Positions 11,660 to 25,700 are shown, numbered from the stretch's first letter. The stretch: DNA of 64,000 nt from Plantago elongata (GCA_036897095.1 JAYMSP010000130.1:1-64000); one strand, 5' to 3'. Numbers and translations are program-made. The notes: generated by a model not told the origin, from the sequence alone.

Positions 11660-14600
11660 ATGGCGCTCTCAAGGCTTCGGAATCCGGTGATCCGTCGAGC
11701 TCCTTCTCTCCTCAGAGCTCGTTTCGTCTCCTCTCATGCTTTGCTCAATCGGTAACCTTTTCCTGTTCTTGTTGAATTTTGGATCCGTTTAATTTGATTC
11801 GCTTCTTATTTGTTGAATTTGATATAATTTTCAATGAAATCTAGATTGTTTGAGTTAAATGGTTGTTGCAGAGTGATCGAGAGATAATCGATAAGTGTTG
11901 AGACATATGCTGTTTTGGTTATTGATTGTCGATTTTATGATATCAGTAAGGGTTTCCTATTAGTTCAAGTTCATTTCTTTGTTAATAATCTAGTACTACA
12001 ATTTTATTATTAGGCAATGCTGGTTGGTTGCCTGCTGTAGTGCTGTTGTATTGTTTTTAACTCGGAACGATAGTTCGGTTTGTACTAGCGTCATTACACA
12101 TTAGTTTGGTGGCGATTGAATTGAGTTGAAGCTTGTTGCCTAAGATGTCTGTACTTGAGGTGAACTTTCAGTTAGTTTGGAAATGTTCTGGAAATATGAA
12201 TTAGAATCTTTGGCAACACAATAGCAAAATGTTGGTAATCTGTGATCGGATCACTAACTGGATCTTGCCACGATAATGGACATTGTTCTAATATAGGCTA
12301 CACCACTACCTTTCTCAGTTATTATCAGTTTCTCACTTATTATGAAATACTATGCAATATTGCGTCTAAGTAATAGTTGTTGTTTCTGAGGAAGAATGTT
12401 GAAATAAGGCGTCAATGGTGAATGATTACCTGTATTTTTCTGGTATCCAATCTGATCTTCGGCATTGGATTATTGCTGAAGGTCAATATTATTTCCAGGT
12501 ATCAATCAGGGGTACTGGGTAGTGAAATTGATAAGAATTGTGAATGCCAGATACTATATAAGAAAGGTAAAAGAGAAAAGAGATACTTACTGAGAACTAG
12601 TTTCTCTGGTCTTAATTTCAGGAAAAAGACGACTAATGTTAACCTTATGGGGAAGTAATTGGAAACAACTAAAGCTCTCTATCAGTAAGGCCGTAAGTAA
12701 GGCTTACTGAACTCGGAAAGACTGTTTATGTTATTCTCTCCTTATCCCGTTTCTACCGATGCAGAATGATTATCTAAGTCCTCTGATATTCATAGCTTAG
12801 TAGTTACTGAAAATGCGAAATACACTAATAAGTATGGGGATCCCTATAAGTATGATACAAATAACTTGGATGGCTACCATTATGTTTTTTTTAGTAGGTC
12901 TGCATTTTTATATTTGAATTTAGGAGTTACGATTGTTTTGTTTCTCTGCTAAAGTCGCCACTCTCTGGATACCAATTTAACTTTAAAATGGTATTACAGT
13001 TCCAGGAGGCTAAATGATTCTGATGTCATGGAAAAATTACTAAGGTCTGTGACTCATCTTTTGAATTTCCTATTCATCCTTTTCTCAATTCTCTGGAATT
13101 ATCTACTGAGTCAGCTAGTATGCCAGCAGGCTGCCTTCTTTTTCATCTGTTAATGGCATCCGTGATTCACCCAAGCTTAAGGTTGGTTGTGAAATTATAT
13201 TTGTTATTATTTTCAACTGTATTCGTCCTATCGGGCCTTGATGTTACTCCTATGTCTTACAGTTTCAAAATGGTGTACGGTACTACTCATCAACAGGTAC
13301 GAGTCTGTTTCAAAATATTTCAGCCTTTCAAATGCTCGTCATAATTTCATTTTTTGCATGCATTGGTGCCACACCATCCTGTGGTCCGTGGATAGTTTAT
13401 TTGCTATTCCTGCAAATCTGTTCACTACCCTTTGATAAATCTCTACCCTGCATCTTGTTCATTTGTTGTTGATAATTTTCTATTCATGGTTCGGCAGATC
13501 TTGACTAGCCTTACTAGGTCTGGTTTGTTTTGCTTCAAAAAGAGTCGGTCCTTTAACCTACTTTAATCATTCTATCTCTCTGTTCTTCTGCATATGGTCT
13601 CCTTACCTGTATTCATGCTACAAGATGTCAAGATGCTTGTATTTAAATTTAATTTTTCTATTTTTTTACATGACTTGATCACTTATTGTTAACTGATATA
13701 ACTTCAGGTGTTCCGGAGCATACGACTCTTCAAATGCCTGCTCTTTCACCTACAATGGTATGATGAATAACATGGTATGATTAATAAAGATGACAATATT
13801 TGTAGACAATGGTAACATGGCTGTTTAAATTATGATATGCTTATCCATTTGTTCGCAGAGTCAAGGAAATATTGCAACATGGAAGAAGAAGGAAGGAGAC
13901 AAGGTAAGATGGGCCTCCTTCAGAATATGACTGCGGCCAATGTTCATGTAGTTATATGTAGAAGCTTTCCAGTCGAGTATCAATGATATCTAAATAACCT
14001 TACTTTCTTTCCTCTGATTCACCAGATTGAAGCTGGAGATGTTATTTGCGAAATAGAAACAGATAAAGCTACCGTGGAGTTTGAATGTCTAGAGGAAGGG
14101 TATTTTTCTAGTTTCACATTGTGATAGTTTGTCCCAAATACTTCCTAAAATAACTTACATTCTAAATTTACGTTGCAATGGTCAATGGTCCAATTGTATC
14201 CCCCTTCAGTGAAAGTGTGTTTATGCAACCCTCTCACTGTAGTACATCTTTTGATCAGATTAAACTAAACATGCAGATATCTGGCTAGAATCTTGGTGCC
14301 CGATGGTTCAAAGGACGTGCCTGTTGGACAGCCTATAGCAATTACAGTTGTGTACTCTATACTTTAACTTTTTCTCCTTTTCTGTTACGCAGTAAAATTC
14401 GACATCTTCAAATGCATCTCTAAGTTTCAGCAGTCTGTTACTGGAATTTAGAAATGAAAATCCCATTCAGCTTTACAAAATAAGTTAAGCTGGACTTAAA
14501 CTTTTCTCCTAGGAAGGATTATCTTTAAATCCATCTGGAATGGTATAAGAACTATTATTTGCTGGATAATTAGGTTGAAGAACGAGAAGATATTGCTAAT

Positions 14601-17600
14601 CTTCCTTCAAATCTCAGTGGGTCATCATCAGCTCCAGATGAAACAACCAGCAAAGAGCCTGTACCACATGGAGAGAGCTTACAGGAATCAAGTTCCGTAA
14701 ATGCTTCTGAACTTCCACCTCACATCGTTCTAGAAATGCCAGCCTTATCACCCACGATGGTGAGAATAGCTAATACCTTTTCTAAGCTAAAATTTGGCTC
14801 CACCATATGTTCTCTGTTGAATGTCATTTCATCCCATGTTTCTATTTCACTCCGCAGAACGAGGGTAAGATTTCCAAATGGATGAAAAAGGAGGGTGATA
14901 AGGTCAGTTTGCAGTTTAGGCTGAATTATTAGTGAGATACAGTCCTTTTCAGTTCTCTAAGTGATGATATATATTATCTTAATATTTTCTTTTACGTACT
15001 TGTTGCAGATTGAGGTTGGTGATGTCCTTTGTGAAATTGAAACGGACAAAGCGACCGTTGAATTTGAAAGTCTTGAAGAAGGGTAATAATTGCTATCTTA
15101 TTTGCAAAACTACATTTCTGTTGTAACTTGTAAGTAGTAGGGCTTGGATGCTCCTCGGTACTGTAAACATTATATATTACAACTTTGATTTGGGCATTTG
15201 TCAAGTCATGACTGGCAACCAACTTTGACTTCATTTTATTTAAAACTCTTTAACTTTTTGTTTAGTCAGTTTTATGTCTCTAATAATGTACTGACATGTA
15301 AATGCAGTTACCTGGCAAAAATTATGGCCCCAGAAGGATCAAACGAGATAGCTGTGGGGCAGCCAATTGCAATCACTGTAAGTTCTTAGTCCTTAAACAC
15401 TTAAACTTTTACCAGCCCCATATTTTTTCCTAACTGGAAAATAATCACCGATATAAACTCTGTGTTGCAAGGTTGAGGATCCAAATGATATTGAAGCTAT
15501 CAAGACATCTGCCGGTGGTAACTTGAGTAGAAAAGATGAAAGTGTTGTTCATCAAACTACTACAAAGGACACAAAAGTTCAGAGATCTGATCATAGTCAT
15601 ATTAGTCCTGCTGCAAAGATATTAATTGCACAACATGGATTGGATCCATCTACCATAACATCATCTGGTCCTCGTGGTACTTTGTTAAAGGGAGATGTCT
15701 TAGGTGCACTCAAATCTGGGAAAGCTTCTACGAAAACCTCAGACCCAAAGGAGAAAGCTTCTCATACACCTTCAACCCAGACTTCATCTGTATCAGTAAG
15801 ATCGGAATCTCAACCGGATGCTTATGAAGATTTGCCAAATAGTCAAATCCGCAAGGTACTTGATCAAGGTTGTTCAATAATGACATGGAATATGGCCTTA
15901 CAACTTGTGTTGCATTTGGGGACCATTTGCTCTACTAGTGTTGATTATTTTGGCTAAGTGTCAAACTATGTTCTGAATCGGCTGTTAATTTTAAGAACAT
16001 TCTCAATTTTGACAGGTGATAGCAGCACGCTTGCTGGAGTCTAAACAATCCACGCCTCATTTATATCTATCGACAGGTCTCAGCTTCAATTGATTTATTA
16101 ATTCTATTGTGAATTATTAGTTTATTACTGTACCACATAATTCTTAATTTGAGTGATTTCTTCCAGATGTTATTCTGGATCCTCTTCTCTCTTTCAGAAA
16201 GGATCTTAAAGGTATGGGTTTATCATTTTAGTAGCATGCCTTGTAGAAAGTGCCATTGTGCCCGAGTAACCTTGTTCCTTTGTATTGCAGCGAAATATGA
16301 TGTTAAAGTCTCAGTAAATGATATCGTCATCAAAGCAGTTGCCATTGCGCTAAGGAATGTTCCAGAAGCAAATGGTAATTGCTTGGACTACCTGTTACTA
16401 TAATTTTTACTTGGGTTCTGCAACTAAACTCTGAATCCCATTGAGTAAAATTTTCATTTTATTCACTGACAAGTTTTTTCTGTTTGGATTATGTCTATAG
16501 TAGCTGTGCATAAGTGGAATATACTAAATTTTTTTCCTTTTGTTATTTAGTCCCATTCCACTCTGTGCTCTCCTGGAATTTTTTTCATGCTAAATATATA
16601 CTTTGTATGCAGCTTATTGGGATGCTAACAAAGGTGAAATAATCCTATGTGATTCAGTCGACATATCTATTGCTGTTGCTACAGAGAAGGTATCTTTTGT
16701 TGAATTATTTGTCTTTACTGTTCTTTTTTATGCAATGCATGATTGATCATTATGTATGCTATCAATTTCAGGGCTTGATGACACCAATTATCAGGAACGC
16801 GGACCAGAAATCTATATCTTCTATTTCCTTGGAGGTAAAAATAATAACTTGGAGCAGTCCCATAATTTATTCTGATCTCTAGCTGGTTTACATGCCATTT
16901 AGGTGCTTTTAGGAAGTATTATTTTTATTTTTTATTTCATTACTTCATAATTTCTTGTGAAGGTGAAAGAACTAGCTGGAAAAGCTCGGGAAGGAAAGCT
17001 TAAGCCAAATGAGTTTCTAGGTGGTACTTTCAGGTACTTAATGGAACAGTTTTGGTTCATATTGATTTAAATACTTGCCATCATCCATCTCTTTGTAAAG
17101 CATGATAAGTTTTCCTATCTTTGTGTAGCATCTCGAACTTGGGAATGTTTCCCGTGGATCAATTCTGTGCAATTATAAATCCCCCACAGGTATATTGACA
17201 AGAGTTCCTAATCTCTGCCCAGTACAGAAATGATTTGCCACAGTTATAATAACTAGTAACCTGGTGATTTCTTGTTTTTAGGCTGGTATTCTTGCTGTTG
17301 GTCGTGGAAATCAAGTTGTTGTACCAGTGACTGGGGATGATGGTAATGAATCTACCTAATCTTTTAGTACAAATTATCTGGACAATTTGTGGGACCGCTT
17401 TCTTACTCGTGTGTGCTTGTTTTCAGGGACTGATAAACCTGCAGTGGTCACAAAAATGAATTTGACGTTGTCAGCGGACCATCGTGTTTTTGATGGAAAA
17501 GTTGGAGGTAAATAATTCAACAAATTATAATAATTTCCATTCATTGTGAATTACTGTGACAAGTGTCTTTGCTGCATAATACTATATACTAATACCACTG

Positions 17601-18090
17601 TGTCTACTTAATAAATAACACCACCTGATATGCCAATACATAAGGAGAGGGTTGGCAATTTTTCTGCCAAGTAATATGCATTTATATTTTATGATTGATA
17701 ACTCTCAGTGGCTCTTGGCTGGTTAATGCTTGTTAAATTAACACAGCCAGAGGTCTCGTATGGTGGTGGAATATATAGTATTGTCTTTCATGGTTAAGTG
17801 TGCAGTGTGCAAGTTTAAAATTTATAGATGAAATAGAATGATAGTCAGATATAGTGGAATAGTGGATAAGTTAATCTATACTGTTAGGATTTATAAGGCA
17901 AACGATCTTGTTACTTTGTGATGTTCCTTTGATGAGCTCTATCTTCCTAATCTTGGTTTTGTTCTGTTACTAGTTTTTCTCAGTGCCTGTCACTTGGTAT
18001 TTCACATTGCCTTCAAACAAATATTTTGCAGGTGCTTTCGTGGCTTCATTACAGTCAAATTTCAGTGACATCCGTAGACTTATGTTGTGA
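11660..18090 (+). CDS. LTA3: Mitochondrial PDC E2, dihydrolipoyl acetyltransferase (627 aa)
   Basis: E2 transfers acetyl groups from E1 to CoA in the mitochondrial pyruvate dehydrogenase complex. I place 23 exons (1884 bp): 11660-11751, 13000-13044, 13130-13181, 13263-13296, 13708-13757, 13859-13903, 14026-14099, 14277-14346, 14574-14759, 14858-14902, 15009-15082, 15308-15377, 15472-15855, 16016-16076, 16167-16211, 16291-16374, 16613-16689, 16772-16834, 16963-17033, 17129-17189, 17282-17342, 17427-17507, 18032-18090. The Arg/Ser-rich start ending RYYSST is a mitochondrial presequence. Two lipoyl domains carry ETDKA with lipoyl lysines K120 and K245. The E1/E3-binding domain spans about 323-359 ([13 protein letters not shown]). 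The catalytic domain ends with [10 protein letters not shown], giving His600 and Asp604. Two lipoyl domains and the length match Arabidopsis LTA3 (637 aa). The three presequence exons are the least certain. Confidence 0.93.
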
Positions 18091-18700
18091 TGGCATCAAA
18101 TTTACTTCCGGGCAGAGGAAAATGCCCATCTTCACATTCTAAACTGTTGAAATCAGGCCGTGCTTGGTGACGAAGATTCTTCTATTGTACAATTTTCCCC
18201 TGACTAAGTTTATTTCCAGTTGGAAAAGGTCGGATTATTAGAGCTAGCGCATTCATAAGTGAGAACTTACCATTGCCAGGCTTAAGTTGCTCCAAGTTTT
18301 TTATTTTTATTTTTCTGATTCAGAAAGAAAGAGAAAGGAAAAAGTAACTGATCTACTATAAAGCAGCAATACCTCACGCCAGGATCATTGTGTCCTTTCA
18401 TTCTTACAATAAGTTGATCTATCTTATCACGTACTTCAGTTTGTTGTGTTTACTTTCAATTTTGAAATTGTGGATACCATTGCGAAAATGAAGCTGGATT
18501 ATTTCAGGCTTGCCTATAATAATACGATTGGCAATGCTCAGAGGCGAAGGCAGAATCTATTATTTGAGGGTGTGAATTATTCGATAAATTATGAATGATA
18601 TACATAAGTCGGGTCGGGTTCTATATAAAACGAAACCGCTTAGTAACTTTATAAACTTCATCAATTATATAAAAAAAAGTCCATTATTAATCAAAATATT
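18091..18700. other. 3' flank of the E2 gene
   Basis: Contains the presumed 3' untranslated region of the E2 gene (roughly to 18480). Nothing else recognised. Confidence 0.4.
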
Positions 18701-19609
18701 TAGTGATTGTTTGGTATAGAATCGAAATTGAATATGTTTGAATGGATGAATATTGATTAAATTGTAGTAGGATTGTTAAAATTAGTGTTTGAATGGATGA
18801 ATAGTGATCAATTTTATCTTCCTCCGTTGATTTTTTCGTATGAACCATAATATCTTAAGTCTCCTCATATTTTAATAATCCAAGAGTAAGAACTTAACTC
18901 AATAACTTGTCTAATTAATATGTATAATGCAAAAAGGTATTCCCTCTTAAACATATCTACTTAAGAGGGGCATAAAAGAATTATATATCGTACTTTAATA
19001 ATTTATAGTAAAATCTTATTAATAATTAACAATATATGTCCTGGAGATAACAATCTTGATAGAGAATTATGAACTGTTCTTCTTCTTCAGTCATCTCTGA
19101 TATTTTGGTACTGTTGTTCTTCGACGGTTCTTCTTCTTCTTCTTCTGTCATGTTTAATACTTACCATTTGTAAACCTAATACTACTTGCTTTCTTTATGA
19201 AATGTAACAAAATTCATAATTATTGATTAAGTAAAAAGCACCCCCTTCTCTATCAAGATTGTTACTCCAGTACATATATTGTTAATTATTAATAAGATTT
19301 TACTATAAATTATTAAAGTACTGTATATAATTCTTTTATGCCTCTCTTTGATAGATATATTTAAGAGGGAATACCCTTTTGCATTATACATATTAATTAG
19401 ACAAGTTATTGAGTTAAGTTCTTACTCTTGGATTATTAAAATATGAGGAGACTTAAGATATTATGGTTCATCCGAAAAAATCAATGCAGGAAAATAAAAT
19501 TGGTCACTATTCATCCATTCAAACACTAATGTTAACAATCCTACTACATTTGATCACTATTCATCCATTCAAACGGATCCAACTCCGATTCTATACCAAA
19601 TAGTCACTA
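18701..19609. mobile_element. Foldback/MITE with 0.36 kb inverted arms
   Basis: The arms 18701-19066 and 19246-19609 are almost exact inverted copies, separated by a 179-bp loop with TTCTTC repeats. The ends are TAGTGATTGTTTGGTATAGA and its complement TCTATACCAAATAGTCACTA. The TGTTTGGT word resembles Tourist/PIF-Harbinger ends, and the flanking TA or TTA could be the duplication, but this is not decisive. Internal blocks such as CCTCATATTTTAATAATCC and TTAAGTCTCC recur inverted. No open frame inside. High arm similarity suggests a young insertion or ongoing hairpin conversion. Confidence 0.8.
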
Positions 19610-20121
19610 ACACACCAAGCGAACCTTGTTGTGAAAACCCTGTTGTAGATCATCTCTTAAAAAAGGGTCGTACGATGGTAGTTTCTAACGATATTATTAT
19701 TATATAATAATATTAAAATGATCACCTCGTCCTAGTAAACTTTATACATTTTATTATTTTTAATCGTTCTACCAAACTTCATACATTAATAAAAAAAAAA
19801 GAAGTTATCCTACAACTAACAAATAATAAACAATCTCAACTTTATATAAAAATTACACATTTTGACACTAAAGTACACTTTTTCCCAACTTCTTTATTTT
19901 TTATTATTACTTTAACTTTTCGCATAAAACTACGTGTCAAACTTAATGTATGAGGTTTGATGGGATGAAGAGAGTAAATGATAATATATACAGATAGTGA
20001 AAATATAAGATTGTTTATAATTTGTAAGGTGAGACGACTAAAATTGATAAATAAATGAAGTGTTTCGGCCTTCGGGACGAAGTTGGTAAGAATTCCATCA
20101 CTAAATTATAAGGTCGTAAAA
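19610..20121. other. Intergenic, promoter side of the RRM gene
   Basis: AT-rich sequence with no gene. The final 100 bases probably form the 5' untranslated region of the RRM gene. Confidence 0.4.
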
Positions 20122-22321
20122 ATGGAACAAAAGCGCTACTGCTACGCTTCTTCCTCATTAACCAAAAGTTGTTCGTCTTCTTTCCGATGCTTAAATAGCA
20201 AATTTTTCACCAGACACTCAACTCTTGTGTCGTCTTCTTCATTAGCTCCGTTTGTTAATTCCCTCAGTCATCAGTGTGTAAGCTCATCGCACTCTTCTGC
20301 ACGATTCAGGTTAGTATGTGCTCATTTCATCTTCGATTTTCTTTTCGCTTTCATATGCTAGTTATTGTTTTCGTTTTTTCTGTTTTATTATTTATTTCTG
20401 GTATGCGAATTCATAGAATCTTAATTTGTTTGACGCATTGTAACTTGCTTGATTGGATATCGGAACTGTCGATTGAACGACCTGAATTCTGAAATTTTTT
20501 GCCAATTTGGTGATTTAGAAGTTTTTGCCATGTCTAGAAAAAAAACCCTAGGAAAACCCTCAAACCAGCCCAATACTCTTGCATTTACAGCAAAAGTCGA
20601 AAAATAAACTCTCACAATTCATTCTCGTTCTTCCGGTAAATAGCAGGGGAGTGACTCTTAGGTGTGGTGGGAGGTTAGATTTCTTCCTGTTTTGTATGTG
20701 ATGATGATGATGGTTTTACATCCCCTGGTTTTGTTGTATGTATACGATGATGATTTGGATACTGTCATGATTGTGCACGATGATTTAGGATTGTTTCATT
20801 TGATTATTTGGGAACTTTGATCATAATATATACGAATAATGCATGTTAATTCATTTCTGCACTTTCGAAATATTTGATAATAAAAATGGGATTACACTAG
20901 GTTATATTGAATTGGTGTGTTGTCATGTCATCACGTTTCGAATAAATGGATCATACTTGAACTCTCTATGGCAGTACTTTGTGTTGAAATGCAGAATTAA
21001 AACTTTGTTTCTCTGCGCATGTTGGCTTTTTGTCTTGGGTTGGAACTGAGTTTCTCGTAACTTGCAACAGACTAGCGTCATCGTATGTGTCTGCATGACT
21101 ATCAAAATCTGTTTCCTTACAGCTTACCCTTGTATGGTTTTTTAATTTTAGGGTGGAATCTTCGTTCATGGGCTCCTCAGCAGATGAAGATTATGAAGCA
21201 TTTCTTAAGAAAGTGGAGAGGACAGTTTATGTGGATAACTTGTCTCCACTAGTGACAGAAGCTGTCATCAAAGCGGCTTTTAATCAGTTTGGAACTGTCA
21301 TCAGTGTCCAGTTCATTGAAAATTATCTTGAACCAAAGAGCATGCCACAGGCTGCTTTGGTGGAAATGGATAGCAAGTTGACTGCAGAACAATTAATCTC
21401 GGGTATGGCTACGTACCCTTTTATGATATCAGGGATGCCAAGGCCAGTCAGGGGCCTTCCTGCGAGGATAGAGATGTTCGATCAGCGTCCCAAAAAGCCA
21501 GGACGGAAAATATTTTGTCAGTGGCTGGACCCTAAAGATCCAGCCTTTGTGGTCGCCCAGAAGATCAAGAGTCTTGTAAAACGTCAAGCTGCAGAAACAT
21601 CATTTCTGGTCAAAGTAAGTTTTATGTTCTTTTAGTAGAGGTGAACTTCACCCTATTAAACGTTACATTAAATGTACCGGCAAGAACACATCACATGGTA
21701 CTGATTTGTTCAATTGTACATACATAAGATCCTATGTAATCAAAGCATACAGGGAAGAAATGTGAGTAAAAACTATTCTGGTGTGAGGAAAATGGTTGCA
21801 AGAAGGCATTGTAGGTTCGCATAAAATGTTTCTAGCTGTTTTGCACCTTGGCAATAGGTGCAAAAGTATAATTCTATGCCTGACACTAAAGAGCGGGGAG
21901 GGGGGGGATGGGTGACTTGTCATGTTGGGAGCCGGTTAATCATCTCTGAGTTCTATTTCAACTTAATTTTGTGCAACTAAATTCAGCTTTGATGTTATTT
22001 TATTCACTGTATATGTTTACCTGATGTGAACTTATTAGCAGTATATATATTTATGAACAGTACCGAAGCAGTTTGATCTCCCAGAAGTCCACAGGATCTT
22101 ATTTAGACTGGTGCATTGTAATTTACTTTATCATTTTCACGCAGCAACACCTACTAGAGGAAGAGAAACTTCACAACCAACAGAATGAAGCGCTGAAGTC
22201 GCATTACAAGAAGTTTGAATTGATTGATAAAGCATTTGAGGATGGAAGTGTAAAAAGGCTTGGACATCGCTATGGCATTAATATTGCTGAATCTGGTGCC
22301 AATAATTTTCATGATACCTGA
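20122..22321 (+). CDS. EDM3: RRM protein of the EDM3/AIPP1 type (275 or 207 aa)
   Basis: Exons 20122-20309, 21152-21614 and 22145-22321 join in frame. The core reads DEDYEAFLKKVERTVYVDNLSP, with RNP2 VYVDNL and a weak RNP1, then GMPRPVRGLPARIEMFD, KPGRKIFCQWLDPKDP and a charged C-terminal tail. This matches plant EDM3/AIPP1 proteins, which work with ASI1 and EDM2 on heterochromatin-containing genes to favour distal polyadenylation of targets such as IBM1 and RPP7. Usual length is about 200-225 aa. A start at 21168 in the second exon gives the normal 207 aa. Splicing from the first exon adds 68 residues rich in Ser and Arg with almost no acidic residues, like an organelle transit peptide. The chromatin role is known for the family; use of the longer form is inference. 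Confidence 0.82.
20543..20550 (+). promoter_or_regulatory. Telobox in the first intron
   Basis: AAACCCTA lies in the first intron of the RRM gene, followed by AAAACCCT. Teloboxes near plant transcription starts bind Myb-type TRB factors and Polycomb recruiters. One copy is weak evidence. Confidence 0.3.
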
Positions 22322-22764
22322 TCCAGCTCCATCCATGGTAGTCAGAAAGATTAGTGTTAGGGGCAATGTCTAATTGTAGAAGTTATGGTGTTGGTTTTGT
22401 GACTTTTGTCTCTGATCAGTTTATCACAAATAGAATACCGAATAGGCTCTCTTGTTAATGCGTGATGGTTTTTGTTGAGGCCTTATGTACATGCACTTTT
22501 TTTTGCCTTCAGGAGACGGCATTTGGTTTTTTACCCTTCTGCGATTTGCCTAGACTAGCTTGTCATTTGGTTTCTGATTGTTGATGCAAGTTGTAGTACC
22601 AAAAACCAAGATTGCATTACCACCATTAAGGCTGTTAGAAGCATGAAGCAACTTTGTAGCTTTTACATACTATATCAAAATTTATTCTAGTAAAGGATGA
22701 ATGTCATAAACTTACAAACATCACTCATTACAATAATGTAAAGACATCGAAGTCTTATTAGAAT
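22322..22764. other. Convergent 3' ends
   Basis: The 443 bp between the stop codons of the RRM gene (+) and pyruvate kinase gene (-) must hold both 3' untranslated regions. Overlapping antisense tails are possible. No other feature seen. Confidence 0.5.
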
Positions 22765-25700
22765 CTAATCTTGTAGCTCAATAATCTTCACCACAGATGC
22801 ATCACCAAGCTTCTGACAAACCACGACACGATCGTGGGACTTTATAACACCACATGTCTTGCCGTAATCTAAAGCGACTTTAAGGATCATCTCATTTGAC
22901 GCATTTTTTGCTTCAGCCTACAAGTATAAAACGAGTTCGTCAATGGGCAGCACGATGTGCATGTTATTTTTATTTATCTCTAGGTAAGCTCTTCAACTAA
23001 GGCATAAATTACGAAGGTGCAAAATGTTGAGAAAATAGCATACTGGATGTCGAGGATCAGCAAGCATGGGGAAAAGGCCCCTGACTATAAGTGATTGCCT
23101 AGCCTGCATACCAAGAGCTCAATCAGCCAGTCATTTTGAAACAAGATTCTTTGCGAGTGAAAACACAGAACAAGGAGGTCATGTAAAACAAAGATTCTAG
23201 AGCACATGCATAACACGCGAAGAGGGTACCTCAGAAGCACCAGTGAAGGTCCAGCGGAGCTGATTTGTCTTGAGACGTGGAATGACAACTGAGAGTACAG
23301 GCATTGTAGGTCTGTATTTGGCTATCAACCTGCATTATGTTTTTTAACAGATTCACTTTGTATGTTGTGAGCAGTGTGTTTGTGAACGTGTGGGTCGGAT
23401 AAGTGAGGAGGTGGAAGACTAGAAGTAGAACCTTGCAGCTCTTCCTGATGAAGTGAAACAAATGATGACGGATGCCTTCACCTTGATGGCTGCGCGTACC
23501 TAGATTAAAAAAGAAGCATGATTTTGAATTATTAACAGCTGTGGGACCTAAAAGATAAGCAAATGCAGAACTTTAAGCAATGAATGAAGAGTAAAGCATA
23601 TTCAAGAGGCCCATACTGCTGAGGAAGCAATTGATTCGAGATGTGTCATTGGTTCGCCAACGAATTTGACAGTCTTTTTGAAGTATAGATCCTGATTGTA
23701 AACCTTTTCTGCCTGCAGATAAGATAGCAGTCTCATATACAGTAATACCAACCAACAAGTGCTGTTAACCTTGAAGAGGATTGTAAATATGGAAACAGAA
23801 CTTCATAATAAACTCACCTCGGCACAAATTTTACCAACAATAGAAATTGTCTCAACAGGGTATAGACCACGCAGGGTTTCTGCACCTAAGAGAATTGCAT
23901 CGGTACCTCGAAACACGAAATGTTAAACAGTGAGGCGCTTACTGTATACTTATTATTCAAAGATAGCAAAAATAGCTAAGGCCGCGAAAATACCATCCAG
24001 CACAGCATTTGCAACATCAGTTGCCTCAGCACGAGTGGGTCTCAAGTTGTCTGTCATACTGTCCACAACACGAGTGACTACTGCTGGCTTCCCAGCTAGA
24101 TTACATTTGTAAAGAGCTTCCTTCTGATATAAAAATACCTGCGAACAATTAAAAAAATGTAAGGAAAGGAGGAGTTGAGTCAGTGACATCAATGGCATGC
24201 CAAAACGTCGACACTTAGGAATTACAATAATAATTCTATGAAAATTATGCTAACCACAGGAAAAGGTAGAATATGTTCTGAACCATCCACTGTACCTTCT
24301 CTGGTGGGAGGTCTATTCCGAGATTTCCACGAGCTAGAATGATGCCATCTGCTTCCTTCAGTATCTCATCGAAATGAATCAATCCCTACAAGAGGACAAG
24401 GAGAAAATTTACATGACAGACAATTCAGTCGAAGATAAATTCAAAGCTTCACTTTTTGTCAACGTTGTAATAAGCTCAAACAGAATTCTCAATATTGACC
24501 TCCACATTTTCAATCTTGGCAAATATCTGGGTCTGGTTGAGGCCACTGAGTGTAGAGAGGAATTCACGGGCCTGCATAATCGAAGACATAAGATAGTAAA
24601 ATGAATCAGTTGTTCACTCAGTTCCGAGATTTTCAGAAAGTTATAAAGAAAGGACCATCAACTGAACATACTAACATGTCTAACATCTTCGGCTGTCCGA
24701 GCATAAGAAAGTGAAAGGAAGTCGATTTTGTTGCGAACTCCCCAAGTGCTTATAACCTGGTATTACAATACACATTGAATGATATAAGCTATGGGAAAAA
24801 GTCGAATCACCAAAGAAGTTTCCTTAAAGCAGTTGACACATAAGACAAATTTACCTCCTTATCTTTATCGGTGAGTGTAGGGAGGTCAATGCGCATACCA
24901 GAGACATGTAATGTGTATAATGGCCCGACCAGGGTAGCAGAACTCTTGACTATACACACAACATCCTCTTCTTTCAGCTCAGATACCTGCAACATTTGAA
25001 CTCTACGATAAGTTTAGCATACATTGCCTTGTTTTAGTCAAAATGCATACTAAGTTTCCATATAATTAGCTCATGAAATGGTTACGATATCTCTGGCTTT
25101 ATCGTACCTCTAGCCAAACTGATGTTGTTTCATTTCCTGTAAACAAGTATTGACCGATGAAAATATCATCTCCTTTCTTCACTGCCTGCAAAGTGGAAAC
25201 ATTAATGTACAGACAGAGCATAATTTCACCTCCAGAAAAAGGCTTCGACCTAAGCTTTTCGAATATAAATTAGACTCTATATGTTACCTTGGATAACCCA
25301 CTAAAATTGATGGGAAGCAAATTGGAAGAAGCTTCCTTGTCTTGATCAGGAGTTAGGATGACTAAAGCACCAGACTCGAGGGAAATGGCACTCTCGGATT
25401 TGTTGACAATTAGCAACTCAGGACCTAATGTGTCAAGCATAACCTGGCAAAGCAAGAGTGTAAAACAAAGACACAGAGTAAACGCTCATATTATAAAAAG
25501 AAAGTTGCTCAATTCAGAAACCACTGTAACTGCAAGAAACAGCAAATCTTACTGCACAGAGTTTCTTAGTTGTCTTGATGGCCACTTGCAAGTTCTCAAG
25601 TGTTTCTTGGTGAAATTCGGCATCACCCCATGCAAAATCAAACCGTGCAACTAAAAAATGACAAAAACTTTCTATTATATCAAAGGTAACATATTCAAAT

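Noticed and set aside
12422-12658. 78-residue open frame
   Set aside because: It lies inside the first intron of the E2 gene and has no recognisable motif.
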